Shown here in pieces: positions 1 through 10,446 of a DNA stretch of 64,000 bases. Every line of letters begins with the position of its first letter. The stretch's first letter is position 1. The notes beneath the pieces are model-generated. The model saw only the letters and a list, made by a program, of their open reading frames with translations. It was not told the DNA's origin and ran no database searches. Both the position numbers and the translations under genes were made by a program. Source of the stretch: Nonomuraea muscovyensis (GTDB lineage: Bacteria; Actinomycetota; Actinomycetes; Streptosporangiales; Streptosporangiaceae); NCBI RefSeq assembly GCF_014207745.1, contig NZ_JACHJB010000002.1, positions 1,612,001-1,676,000 on the forward strand, given 5' to 3'.

Positions 1-340
1 CGACGGCGTGGGTGAGGTGCTCGGAGACCAACATGGGCCAGTCCTCCCTGGTCCGCCGCCCGGCGACGCGCCGCAGCCCGGTCAGCCGTACGACGATCTC
101 CCGGCCGCGCTCCCCGTCGCGCCGCACGGCGTCCAGCGCGCCGGGGCCCGGGCCGAGACCGTCGGGGTCAGGGACGTCGGGGCCCGGGTCGGGCGCGGGG
201 GCGAGGGTCAGGGAGTGGCCGTCGACGGCGAAGGCGCAGTTGTAGCCCCGGGATTCGGCGACGAGCGCGAGCAGTGAGTCGAGGTCGATGTCCTCGGCCG
301 CCCTGTGCGAGGGCTTCCGATCGCGTCTGAGCCAGGCCAC
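1..340 (-). CDS. Hypothetical protein, 3' end missing (runs off the left edge)
   Basis: I do not recognise this gene. It opens with GTG at 340, preceded by a GGGGAGG run about 7 nt upstream. The visible 113 codons begin MAWLRRDRKPSHRAAEDIDL and continue into a Pro/Gly/Asp-rich stretch and a basic segment, with no signal peptide or membrane helix. It lies 41 bp downstream of the LD-carboxypeptidase gene on the same strand, so the two are probably co-transcribed. The C-terminal part is outside the window, which prevents family assignment. Confidence 0.6.
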   Translation of the reverse strand, partial: MAWLRRDRKPSHRAAEDIDLDSLLALVAESRGYNCAFAVDGHSLTLAPAPDPGPDVPDPDGLGPGPGALDAVRRDGERGREIVVRLTGLRRVAGRRTREDWPMLVSEHLTHAV

Positions 341-381
341 GCGCACGCCTCCCCATGTCCGTTTCGTCCCGGTATGTCTCT

Positions 382-1278
382 CTACCTTGCCTGGTCGCCG
401 TCGCGGAACAGACCAGCCAGCGAGCACGATTCGGTATCGATAACCCCAAGCGTCCCAAGCCACACACTCAGCTGGGGTGATCCGTGCCCAACGGGCAGGC
501 CGGCCAGGATCGGCACTCCCAGCGGGGCCAGCCGGTCGCGCAGCACCGGGTAGGGATCGCCGCAGTCCACCCACGAGCCGAGCGCGACGCCCCGCACACC
601 GTCGAAGGAGCCGGCCTGCAGGAGCTGGGTGAGCATCCGGTCGATCCGGTAGGGCTCCTCGCCGATGTCCTCCAGCAACACGATGCGCCCGGCGAACGAC
701 GGCTGGTAGCGGGTGCCGCACATCGAGGCTAGCAGCGACAAATTGCCGCCCGCCAGTAGTCCTTCGGCCCGGCCCGGCACGAGCACCCGGTCGCCGGTCA
801 CCGGTGGCGGCGCGCCGAACAGCGCCTCCCGCAGGTGCTCGAACGACCGCGGCTCCGGCTCGCGCTCGTCGGCGATCGTCACGCAGGCGGGCATCGGCCC
901 GTGCAGGGTGGGCACGCCCAGCTCGGCGGCGAAGGCGTGGTGCAGCGCCGTGATGTCGCTGGAGCCGAGGAGGACCTTCGGGCCGGCCGCCCGCATGGCG
1001 TCCCAGTCGAGCAGGCCGAGCAGCCGCGCCGCGCCATAGCCGCCCCTGGAGCAGAACACCGCGGACACCGCCGGATCGCACCAGGCGGCCTGCAGGTCGG
1101 CGGCGCGGTCGGCGTCGGAGCCGGCCAGGTAGGGCAGCTCCTGCCGGTCGAGCACCCGCCCTCCGACGACGACCTTGAGCCCCAGCCCCTGCTCCAGGCG
1201 CTCCACACCCCTGCTGAGCAGGGCGGCGTCCGGGGGGCCCGACGGCGAGACGACGGCGACGGTGTCACCAGGCTGCAT
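382..1278 (-). CDS. LD-carboxypeptidase, peptidase family S66 (LdcA-like)
   Basis: S66 serine peptidases cut the L,D-bond between diaminopimelate and terminal D-Ala in murein tetrapeptides during peptidoglycan recycling; some relatives (MccF) cleave microcin C-type toxins. The 298-residue protein has the family layout: a G-x-S-D nucleophile motif with Ser107 (LLGSSDIT), Glu203 in LLEDIGEEPYRIDRML and His265 in GLPVGHGSPQL, the expected Ser-Glu-His triad. No signal peptide, so cytoplasmic. The ATG at 1278 has an AAGGAGT site 6 nt upstream and begins MQPGDTVAVVSPSGP, the usual S66 N-terminus; longer open reading upstream is ignored. Murein recycling and toxin cleavage cannot be told apart here. 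Confidence 0.9.
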   Translation of the reverse strand: MQPGDTVAVVSPSGPPDAALLSRGVERLEQGLGLKVVVGGRVLDRQELPYLAGSDADRAADLQAAWCDPAVSAVFCSRGGYGAARLLGLLDWDAMRAAGPKVLLGSSDITALHHAFAAELGVPTLHGPMPACVTIADEREPEPRSFEHLREALFGAPPPVTGDRVLVPGRAEGLLAGGNLSLLASMCGTRYQPSFAGRIVLLEDIGEEPYRIDRMLTQLLQAGSFDGVRGVALGSWVDCGDPYPVLRDRLAPLGVPILAGLPVGHGSPQLSVWLGTLGVIDTESCSLAGLFRDGDQAR

Positions 1279-1332
1279 AGATCGACTCCTTGGCTCGGCC
1301 ACCCGCCAAACGGTGTCACACTTGCATGTCGT

Positions 1333-2250
1333 ATGCGACTTCCGCCCCACATCCTCGTGGTCAACGGCATCAAGGTCCGCAGGCCGGTCTTCCTGCTGGG
1401 AGCCCCGCATTCCGGCGCGGACCTGCTCGGCCGCGCCCTCAAACGCTCCCCCGGCTTCCATCTGACGATGGGCCGCCCGTGCGTCGCCCACGTCGTGTAC
1501 GCCTTCGCGCGCAAGCCGTCGATCGGCGAGGGCTCGGGAGCGGTCCGGGTGCTGCGCGACGCCCTGGCCGAGTCGTGGCAGGTGCTGCGCGGCTCCTGCG
1601 GGCAGTGCGCCGAGCCGTGCCGGGAGGCGGGCGGCGTGACGGCCGGCGGCCCGTGCGTGGCGCCCGGCTCGGTGACGAGGTTCGGCGACGCGAGCCCCGA
1701 CCTGCTCTACTCCGCCCCGGTGCTGCTGCGGGCCTTCCCCGACGCGCGGTTCGTGCAGCTCATCCGCGACGGCCGCGACGTGGTGGCCGACATGCTGGGC
1801 GACCCGGCGTGCCTGGCGTGGTTCAAGCCGGCGATGCTGAGCGAGCACACCGAGTTCCCCAACGCCTTCCTCGGCGTCAACCGCGACGAGCACGTCGAGA
1901 AGTGGAAGGGCATGCCGGTGGCGGGCAAGTGCGCGCTGCGCTGGCGCAGCGCGGTGCGGCTCAGCGCCACGCTCCGCCGCGACCTGCCGGAGGACCAGCT
2001 CCTCACCGTGCGCTACGAGGACCTCGTGCTCAGGCCGGCGCGGGCGGTGGAGACCCTCGCCGGCTTCCTCGGCAGCCGCGTGTCCAAGGTCGCCCTGTAC
2101 GGCAGGGGCGACCTCGGAGACGACCCTGCCCTGGACGGCCGGGGCGGCGAGCCCGGCTCGTGGCGGGCGCGGCTGCGGCCCGCCGACCTGACGCTGGTGG
2201 AGAAGGTCGCCAGGCAGGAGCTCACGAGGCTGGGCTACCTCCCGAGCTGA
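1333..2250 (+). CDS. Sulfotransferase family protein
   Basis: This 305-residue protein carries the PAPS-binding signatures of sulfotransferases: a 5'-phosphosulfate loop at residues 21-30 (LLGAPHSGAD, a variant of GxPRSGTT) and a 3'-phosphate motif at 139-149 (RFVQLIRDGRD). It should move a sulfuryl group from PAPS to an unknown acceptor. ATG 1333 is chosen because the conserved strand starts ten codons later; no Shine-Dalgarno is visible, so the mRNA may be leaderless. A cysteine cluster at 89-96 (CGQCAEPC) is not part of the core motifs and is unusual. It is divergent from the carboxypeptidase gene, and its 3' end overlaps the convergent ABC exporter gene by 29 bp. Confidence 0.82.
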   Translation: MRLPPHILVVNGIKVRRPVFLLGAPHSGADLLGRALKRSPGFHLTMGRPCVAHVVYAFARKPSIGEGSGAVRVLRDALAESWQVLRGSCGQCAEPCREAGGVTAGGPCVAPGSVTRFGDASPDLLYSAPVLLRAFPDARFVQLIRDGRDVVADMLGDPACLAWFKPAMLSEHTEFPNAFLGVNRDEHVEKWKGMPVAGKCALRWRSAVRLSATLRRDLPEDQLLTVRYEDLVLRPARAVETLAGFLGSRVSKVALYGRGDLGDDPALDGRGGEPGSWRARLRPADLTLVEKVARQELTRLGYLPS

Positions 2251-4108
2251 ACTGGGTGCGGTGCAGCTCGGCGTAGAGTCCGCCGCGGGCCAGCAGCTCC
2301 TCGTGGCCGCCCCGCTCGGCGACGTGGCCGTCCTGGACGACGAGGATCTCGTCGGCCTCGCGGATCGTGGCCAGCCGGTGGGCGATGACCAGTGAGGTGC
2401 GCCCGGCCAGGGCGGTCTTGAGCGCTCGCTGCACGGCCGCCTCCGACTCCGAGTCGAGGTGGGCGGTGGCCTCGTCGAGCACGACCACGCGCGGCGCCTT
2501 CAGCAGCAGTCTGGCCAGCGCGAGACGCTGCTTCTCGCCGCCCGACAGGCGGTGGCCGCGGTCGCCCACGACGGTGTCGAGGCCGTCGGGCAGGCTCTCG
2601 ACCAGGTCGGCGATCTGCGCGGCCCGCAGCGCCTCCCACAGTTCCTCGTCGCCGGCCTCGGGCCGGGCGTAGCGCAGGTTGGCCTCGATCGTGTCGTGGA
2701 ACAGGTGGGCGTCCTGGGTGACCACGCCGACGGTGTCGCGCAGCGAGGCGAGCGTGGCCTCGCGCACGTCGAGCCCGTTGAGGCGGACGGCGCCCTCGGT
2801 GGCGTCGTACAGCCGCGACACCAGCGAGGTGATCGTGGTCTTGCCCGCGCCGGACGGGCCGACGAGCGCGACGAGCCGACCGGGGGCCGCGGTGAAGGAC
2901 ACCCCTTCCAGCACCGGGTGGGAGGGGCCCGTGTCCTGCTTGGCCACCGACTCCAGCGAGGCGAGCGACACCTCCTCGGCCGCCGGGTAGCGGAAGCGGA
3001 CGTCGTCGAACTCGATCGTCACCGGCCCGGCGGGCACCGGCACCGCGTCGGGCCGCTCGGCCACCATCGGCTTCAGGTCGAGCACCTCGAAGACGCGGTC
3101 GAAGCTGACCAGCGCCGTCATGACGTCCACCTGCACGTTGGACAGCGACGTCAGGGGGCCGTACAGGCGCATCAGCAGCGCCGCCAGGGCGACGAGCGTG
3201 CCCAGCTCGAACACGTCGCCGACGGCCAGCACGCCGCCGATGCCGTAGACGAGCGCCGTGGCGAGCGCGGCGACCAGGCCCAGCGCGACGCGGAAGAAGG
3301 TGCCGTACATGCCGACGGTGACGCCGACGTCGCGCACCCGGGCGGCCCGCGCGCCGAACAGCGCGGCGTCGTCCTCGGGCCGGCCGTAGAGCTTGGCGAG
3401 CATCGCACCGGCCACGTTGAACCGTTCGGTGGTGAGGGAGCTCATCTCGGCGTCGAGCCTCATCTGCTCGCGCGTGAGCGCGGACATGCGGCGGCCCACC
3501 CACTTGGCGGGAACGACGAAGATCGGCAGCAGCACGAGTGCGACCAGGGTCACCTGCCACGACAGCACGAGCATGGCGCCGAGCACGATGACCAGGCTGA
3601 TGACGTTGGACACGACCGCCGACAGGGTGCTGGTCAGGGCACGCTGGGCGCCGATGACGTCGGTGTTGAGCCGCGAGACGAGCGCCCCGGTCTGCGTCCG
3701 CGTGAAGAACGCCACCGGCATGCGCTGGACGTGGTCGAACACCTCGGTGCGCAGGTCGTAGATGAGACCCTCGCCGACCCGGGCGGAGAACCACCGCTGC
3801 ACGAGCGTGAGACCGGCGTCGACCAGCGCCAGCACCGCGATGGCGACGGCCAGGCCGACGACGACCCCCGGCCGCTTGGGCAGGATGCCGTCGTCGATGA
3901 TGGCCTTCATCAGCAGCGGGTTGGCCACGACGATGACCGCCCCGGCCATGACCAGCAGCAGGAACGCCGTGATCTGCCGCCCGTGGGGCCGGGCGTAGCG
4001 GGCGATGCGCCGGACCGTGCCGGGCCGCAGCCGTTGCTTGGTGACGGAGTCGTCGCGCCGCAACGAGGCCATCACCTGCGGGCCGAAGCCCGATCCCATC
4101 ATCGCCAT
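2222..4108 (-). CDS. ABC exporter, fused membrane and ATPase domains (type IV/MsbA-like)
   Basis: A 628-residue half-transporter expected to act as a homodimer, exporting lipids, drugs or peptides. Residues about 45-335 form a six-helix membrane domain. The ATPase follows, with Walker A GPSGAGKTT at 417-425, a Q-loop (VVTQDAHLF), signature LSGGEKQRL at 521-529, Walker B VVVLDEAT at 541-548 and an H-loop (VIAHRLATI). ATG 4108 follows a GGAGGAGG sequence with good spacing. The gene stands alone: the next gene upstream on the same strand is an enoyl-CoA hydratase. The substrate cannot be read from the sequence. Confidence 0.93.
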   Translation of the reverse strand: MAMMGSGFGPQVMASLRRDDSVTKQRLRPGTVRRIARYARPHGRQITAFLLLVMAGAVIVVANPLLMKAIIDDGILPKRPGVVVGLAVAIAVLALVDAGLTLVQRWFSARVGEGLIYDLRTEVFDHVQRMPVAFFTRTQTGALVSRLNTDVIGAQRALTSTLSAVVSNVISLVIVLGAMLVLSWQVTLVALVLLPIFVVPAKWVGRRMSALTREQMRLDAEMSSLTTERFNVAGAMLAKLYGRPEDDAALFGARAARVRDVGVTVGMYGTFFRVALGLVAALATALVYGIGGVLAVGDVFELGTLVALAALLMRLYGPLTSLSNVQVDVMTALVSFDRVFEVLDLKPMVAERPDAVPVPAGPVTIEFDDVRFRYPAAEEVSLASLESVAKQDTGPSHPVLEGVSFTAAPGRLVALVGPSGAGKTTITSLVSRLYDATEGAVRLNGLDVREATLASLRDTVGVVTQDAHLFHDTIEANLRYARPEAGDEELWEALRAAQIADLVESLPDGLDTVVGDRGHRLSGGEKQRLALARLLLKAPRVVVLDEATAHLDSESEAAVQRALKTALAGRTSLVIAHRLATIREADEILVVQDGHVAERGGHEELLARGGLYAELHRTQFSSGGSPAS

Positions 4109-4218
4109 CCGGGGTCCTCCTCCCCGGTGTGAGCGCTCGGGGTCATCGCCGTGTTCCCCCGTCAGCTCAGCGCGAAACCGTGCGCGTCCCGCCCGCCGTC
4201 ACGGGGTCGCCGCCCGGC

Positions 4219-5052
4219 TCAGGAGGCGCCGCCGAACAGCGCCTTGAGGCGCAGCGCCTGCTCGGCCCGCTCGGCCGCGCACTGCTCCTCCAGGGTGCGC
4301 CCCGCCGCGCCCTGGAGGAGTCGCTTGGTCGCCGCCGCCGCGTCCCGGTTGGTGGACAGCAGCTCGGCGGTCTTGTCCCGGACGGCACCCGCCAGCTCGT
4401 CGCGGGTGACGACACGCTCGGCGAGGCCGATGCGCAGGGCCTCGCCGGCCTCCACGGTCCTGGCGGTCAGGCAGATGTCGATCGCCTTGGCCAGGCCCAC
4501 GAGCTCCACGAGCGGCTTGGTGCCGGTCAGATCGGGCACCAGCCCCAGTGCGGGCTCCTTCATGCAGAACTTGACATCGTCGGCCACGATGCGCAGGTCA
4601 CAGGCGAGCGCGAGCTGGAACCCCGCGCCGACGGCGTGACCCTGCACGGCCGCGATGGAAACGATCTCGGGGCGGCGCAGCCACAGGAAACCCTGCTGGG
4701 CCTGCCGCACTGTCTGCTCGAACGACGCGCCGTCGAGCCGGGCGGCCGAGCCGAACGAGCCCTGTCCGGGCACTCCCTCCGGTGTGAACATGCGCAGGTC
4801 GATCCCTGCCGAGAAGGACGGTCCCTCACCTCTCACGACGACGACGCGCACCTGCTCCGGCAGGTTGTCGCCGATGCGGGCCAGCCCCGACCAGGTGGCG
4901 AACGTCTGTGCGTTCCGCTTGTCCGGCCGGTCCAGCGTGATCGTCGCGATCTCACCGTCCACCTCGTAGCGCAGGCCGATCTCCGCCAATGTCTCGGCAG
5001 AGACGTCCTCCGTGTACCCCCCGCGCTCTCGCGGCGCCTTTGCTTCCGCCAT
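4219..5052 (-). CDS. Enoyl-CoA hydratase/isomerase family protein
   Basis: A crotonase-fold protein of 277 residues. It has the substrate/oxyanion loop FSAGIDLR, the second oxyanion-hole motif GHAVGAGFQLALACDLRI and the downstream KEPALGLVPDLTG segment that normally carries catalytic acids. It would hydrate or isomerise an acyl-CoA in fatty acid or related catabolism. ATG 5052 is preceded by AAGGAG at ideal distance; an upstream ATGAAGGAG overlaps that ribosome site and is unlikely to start the protein. There are no other beta-oxidation genes nearby, so the substrate is unknown. Confidence 0.88.
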   Translation of the reverse strand: MAEAKAPRERGGYTEDVSAETLAEIGLRYEVDGEIATITLDRPDKRNAQTFATWSGLARIGDNLPEQVRVVVVRGEGPSFSAGIDLRMFTPEGVPGQGSFGSAARLDGASFEQTVRQAQQGFLWLRRPEIVSIAAVQGHAVGAGFQLALACDLRIVADDVKFCMKEPALGLVPDLTGTKPLVELVGLAKAIDICLTARTVEAGEALRIGLAERVVTRDELAGAVRDKTAELLSTNRDAAAATKRLLQGAAGRTLEEQCAAERAEQALRLKALFGGAS

Positions 5053-5172
5053 CGCCCGCTCCTTCATCACTGAACCGTCGCGCCCGAGCTTACAGAACTT
5101 CATTCTGGGCTCGGGCGCGACGGCTGGCTGACTAGGGACGAGCGGCTGCGGTCGCACGTTCCGAGGCGGCCG

Positions 5173-5388
5173 TCAGCGCTTGGACTTGCCTCGGGTAGCC
5201 CCTCCGCGCCCGCGCAGAGTCACGCCGGACTCGCTCAGGATGCGGTGGATGAACCCGTAGGACCGACCGGTGGAAGCGGCCAGGGCGCGGATGCTCTCAC
5301 CCGCGGCATAGCGCTTCTTGAGATCGCCGGCCAGTTTCTCCCGGTCGGCCCCGGTCACCCGGGTGCCCTTCTTCAGTGTCTCGGCCAC
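5173..5388 (-). CDS. Small helix-turn-helix DNA-binding protein
   Basis: A 71-residue basic protein. The middle (EKLAGDLKKRYAAGESIRAL followed by AASTGRSYGFIHRIL) reads as a resolvase/homeodomain-like HTH, with a very basic Gly/Arg/Lys-rich C-terminus. GTG 5388 follows a perfect AGGAGGT site. It sits directly downstream of the ABC-F gene on the same strand with a 113-bp gap. The fold supports DNA binding; the target and role are not known from the sequence. Confidence 0.75.
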   Translation of the reverse strand: MAETLKKGTRVTGADREKLAGDLKKRYAAGESIRALAASTGRSYGFIHRILSESGVTLRGRGGATRGKSKR

Positions 5389-5501
5389 GAGTACCTCCTG
5401 TAGTGCCGGACTTCCGCAGCGTTACTCCGCCATGATCAGTCATTTCAGCGGGATCGGCTACCTACTCCACGGGAAAAGATCCGTACCCACCCAAATTAAG
5501 A

Positions 5502-7100
<1,599 letters not shown>

Positions 7101-7213
7101 GGTAGACGTGGCACTCCCGTGCTAGGAAACGAGGGATTCGGCGTGCTGCGCCGGTCAATCGGGAGTGTGCATACGGATCAGTGTATGGCCCCCAGCTGGG
7201 GACCGACCTCTCG

Positions 7214-9829
7214 TTATTCCTCCGGCAGGTGCTCGCGGATCAGGGCGAGGTTCTGGATGGCGGCCAGGCCGTACTGCGCGGTGTCGTTCGTCGAGACGAA
7301 CGCGGCCTCCTCCACGGGCGCGAGCACGTGCGGCCCGGCCACCCGGGTCAGCCTCCAGTCGGGCTCGCGCTGCAACAGGTTGCGGTTGAGCTGGTCGTCC
7401 TCGTCCAGGCTGAACTTCCGCCAGGCGCGGGCGGCCAGCACGGCGGCCCGCCCGGGATCGGCGCTGCGGGCCGCCGCGTAGGCGGTGAGGCGACTGTGGG
7501 CCTGCACCAGCGAGATGCCGCGCAGCGCGTGGCCCACCTCGGCCTCCTGCTCGGCGGCGGGCGCGAGGTAGAGCCTGCAGTAGTCGAGCCAGGCGCCCTC
7601 GAAGCCGGGCACGTCCAGGTCGAGCGCGATCAGCTCCGAGCACATCTCGGGCAGCCCGAAGACGGCCGACAGATGCGAGATCGCCACGGCGTCGCGGGAG
7701 GTGTCGAACCGGCCGGTGGCCAGGTCGAGCCGGGCCTCGCCGGTGAGGAAGCCGTGCGGCAGCGCGCCGATGCCGGCCATGGTGCCGAGCAGCCGGTCCT
7801 TGGCGCGTTCGTCGCCGTGGCGCTCCCAGCGGGTCAGCCAGGCGGCGGCGAGGGCGCCCCAGTCGGCGCCCAGGCCGACCGACAGGGCCGACGGGTCGGG
7901 CGTGTAGACGTCCTCGCGCACCTTGCGCAGCGGGTCGATCGCGAGGAAGGTCTCCTCGGGCACGGCCAGCTCGTCGAGCAGGTCGCCGGTGCGCTCGTCG
8001 GCGGTCAGGTAGTAGAAGAAGCGGCGGTAGACGGCGTTGGAGATGCGCAACTGCTTGCAGCTGCACCCCCAGTGCTGCACGTTGTGCCGGCTGCCGAGGC
8101 CCTTCCAGCGGCCGAGGTGGTAGACGTCGACCTCGCCGGTGTGGCGGGTCATCGCCTCCGCGAAGCGGAAGACGTCCGGCCGGCCGGTGCGCAGGTACTG
8201 GTACCACAGCCACAGGTCGGGCGACAGCTCGGAGTTGTCCCAGGCGTAGCCGCCCACGTCGTAGCGCCAGGTGTGCCGGTCGGCGTCGTAGGTGTGCATG
8301 ACGTCGCCGTAGTCCCAGAAGCCGTACCAGCGGCGCTGCTCGCGTTCGCGGACGTACAGGTCGAACAGGAAGTCGAGCCGGTCCTCGATCGCGGCGCGGG
8401 CCGGGGTGGAGCGGTCGGGCAGATCCCAGTCGCCGAAGACGCCGGCGGCGCGGATCCGCTCGGGCGGCGCGGCCAGCAGCGCCGGGTCGTTCATCGCGGC
8501 GGCGTGCGCGGCGAGGCCGGCCGACGGCGGGGTGGCGTCGTGGACGCGCAGGGTCAGCTCGTGCGTACGGGCCACACCATGGGCGTCGCCGAAGCCGGGC
8601 TCGTAGTCCTCGTAGGTGATCTCCAGGCCTTCGAGCTGCTCGGCGAAGGTGTCCTGGCCCATGCCGTCGTGCCAGGAGCGCAGGTCCATGGCGGGCGCCG
8701 AGGGCGAGTAGAGCCAGACCGTCGCGGTGGCGAGGTCCGTGGCGGCGCCCCGGACGTCCAGGCGGGTGGGGTGCAGCCGCCAGAAGTCGCGCAGGCCGAA
8801 GCCGAGGCCGCCGCTGACGCCGCCGACGTAGCCGTAGCCGGCCGAACGGGTGCCGGCCGGGATCGTCACCCAGGCGTGCCCCTCGGCGGTGCGCTTGCGC
8901 AGGGTGAAGCCGTCGGCGGAGGTCTGGTCGAGGGTGTAGTCGCTCCAGGTGGGGATCAGGTGCAGCCGCCCGGCCACCTCGGGGTTGCCGATCGGGCCGC
9001 ACGGGCGGCCCTCGACCTGGGCCCGCCGCACCTGCTCGCCGGGGTCGCGGCGCAGGCCGGTCAGCCCGCGCACGGCCTCGGTGAGGAAGCCGCCGTCCGG
9101 CCCGGCCAGCCGCACGTGACGGTCGTGCGGCTCGTCGCGCATGACCACGTCGGCGCGCAGGCCGAGCCCGGCCAGGAAGTCGCGCCGCGAGTCGCCGTCC
9201 CAGACGAACGTGTGCACGACGCGCACGTCCGCGGCTCCGGCGTAGAAGTACAGGCGGACCGTGAAGGGCAGCCGGCCGCCGTGATCTCCGTCGAGGCGGA
9301 CCACGGCGCGCACGGGGCCGTCCTGCTCGACGCTGACGCGGGTGACCCGGCCGGCGGCCCGCTCGCGGGTGACGGAGCCGTCCTCGTCGGGGGTGGGGCC
9401 ATCCTGGTGCAGGCTGACCAGGCGGACGTCCCTGACGATCTCACGCTCGCCCTCGGCGGCGGACACGGTGACCGAGCGGGCGAGCGTGTCGCCGCCTTCC
9501 TCGATCGTCCAGGTCACCGCTCCCGTGCCGACGCGCAGCGCGCCGTCCTCGCGGGCGACGACGACCGGCCGGCCCGGGGCGGCGGGGGTGGCGCCGGGCC
9601 GCAGCTCGTACGTCTCCGCCGGGCTCGGCTGCGGGCCGGCGGCGTGCGCCGACCACTTCACCGAGCCGTCCGGCCAGGTCGCGGTGACCCAGCTCTGCAC
9701 GGGCACCTGCCCGCCCGCCGGGTCGGCCAGCGCGAACGGGGTACCCGGCCGGACCTCACCGCGCGGCCACGGCACTCCCCAGGTCACCCCCTGCTCTGCG
9801 GGTCGGTCCAGCCAGCGGAGCACGGTCAT
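7214..9829 (-). CDS. Exo-rhamnogalacturonan lyase family protein (PcRGLX-like, PL26-type)
   Basis: The 871-residue protein matches the overall pattern I associate with PcRGLX/PL26: an N-terminal beta-rich part (from WGVPWPRGEV) followed by a helical toroid-like part with many aromatic motifs (WYGFWDYGDVMHTYD, WDNSELSPDLWLWYQYL, HYNVQHWG-like RHNVQHWG). Such enzymes beta-eliminate rhamnogalacturonan from one end to give unsaturated disaccharides. There is no signal peptide (it starts MTVLRWLDRPAEQG), which predicts action in the cytoplasm on imported oligosaccharides. ATG 9829 overlaps the stop of the esterase gene (ATGA), so it is the last gene of the operon. The family call is from recall of sequence style and context, not a search. 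Confidence 0.72.
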   Translation of the reverse strand: MTVLRWLDRPAEQGVTWGVPWPRGEVRPGTPFALADPAGGQVPVQSWVTATWPDGSVKWSAHAAGPQPSPAETYELRPGATPAAPGRPVVVAREDGALRVGTGAVTWTIEEGGDTLARSVTVSAAEGEREIVRDVRLVSLHQDGPTPDEDGSVTRERAAGRVTRVSVEQDGPVRAVVRLDGDHGGRLPFTVRLYFYAGAADVRVVHTFVWDGDSRRDFLAGLGLRADVVMRDEPHDRHVRLAGPDGGFLTEAVRGLTGLRRDPGEQVRRAQVEGRPCGPIGNPEVAGRLHLIPTWSDYTLDQTSADGFTLRKRTAEGHAWVTIPAGTRSAGYGYVGGVSGGLGFGLRDFWRLHPTRLDVRGAATDLATATVWLYSPSAPAMDLRSWHDGMGQDTFAEQLEGLEITYEDYEPGFGDAHGVARTHELTLRVHDATPPSAGLAAHAAAMNDPALLAAPPERIRAAGVFGDWDLPDRSTPARAAIEDRLDFLFDLYVREREQRRWYGFWDYGDVMHTYDADRHTWRYDVGGYAWDNSELSPDLWLWYQYLRTGRPDVFRFAEAMTRHTGEVDVYHLGRWKGLGSRHNVQHWGCSCKQLRISNAVYRRFFYYLTADERTGDLLDELAVPEETFLAIDPLRKVREDVYTPDPSALSVGLGADWGALAAAWLTRWERHGDERAKDRLLGTMAGIGALPHGFLTGEARLDLATGRFDTSRDAVAISHLSAVFGLPEMCSELIALDLDVPGFEGAWLDYCRLYLAPAAEQEAEVGHALRGISLVQAHSRLTAYAAARSADPGRAAVLAARAWRKFSLDEDDQLNRNLLQREPDWRLTRVAGPHVLAPVEEAAFVSTNDTAQYGLAAIQNLALIREHLPEE

Positions 9830-10446
9830 GCGATCTCCTTCAGCCGCTCGGCGACGATCGCGGCCACCTCGTCGGCGCCGCGGAAGCAGAAGTGGGTGTC
9901 GTCGGCCACCCCGTCCGGGTAGAGCGGGTGCCGGCCGGGCGGGAAGTGGGTGAACAGCGCCGCCGAGCCGTCGGGGCCGAGGCGCTCGTACAGCTCGGTG
10001 GTGGCGGCGGTCAGGTCGATCAGCGGCACGCCCTCGTCGGCGGCGAACGCGCGCACCCGCTCGGGGTAGTCGCCGTGCGTCGGCGTCAGCCGGTCGCCGT
10101 CGAAGCGGCGCCGCTGCACCGGGGTGCACAGCACCGGCAGCGTCCCGGCCCCGCGCGCCTCCTCGACGAAGGCGCGCAGGTTCTCCTGGTACGGCAGCGC
10201 CGGTTCCTTCTGGTCGTTGTGCCCGAACTGGATCACCACGACGTCACCCGGACCCGCCTCCAGCAGCAGCGCGTCCCACAGTCCCTCGGCGCGGTGGCTC
10301 GCCGTGGTGGCGCCGCCCTTGGCGAAGTTGCGCACCGGGCCGCCGAGGTGGGCGCCCAGCTGGGCGCCCCACCCCGACATGGGTGCCTCGTGGGCGGGGC
10401 AGGAGGCGACCGTCGAGTCGCCCGCCAGCAGCACCGTCCGGGTCAC
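9826..10446 (-). CDS. Rhamnogalacturonan acetylesterase-like SGNH hydrolase (CE12, RhgT/YesT-type)
   Basis: A 206-residue SGNH hydrolase with block I GDSTVAS (nucleophile Ser), block II glycine in GGATTASHRAEG, block III GHNDQKE and block V DDTHFCF supplying Asp and His. These features and the operon fit CE12 esterases that remove acetyl groups from rhamnogalacturonan. There is no signal peptide, so it should deacetylate imported fragments before the adjacent lyase acts. GTG 10446 overlaps the permease stop (GTGA), but its AAGGAG site touches the start codon; a second GTG at 10434 has better spacing and is the main alternative. Confidence 0.82.
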   Translation of the reverse strand: MTRTVLLAGDSTVASCPAHEAPMSGWGAQLGAHLGGPVRNFAKGGATTASHRAEGLWDALLLEAGPGDVVVIQFGHNDQKEPALPYQENLRAFVEEARGAGTLPVLCTPVQRRRFDGDRLTPTHGDYPERVRAFAADEGVPLIDLTAATTELYERLGPDGSAALFTHFPPGRHPLYPDGVADDTHFCFRGADEVAAIVAERLKEIA

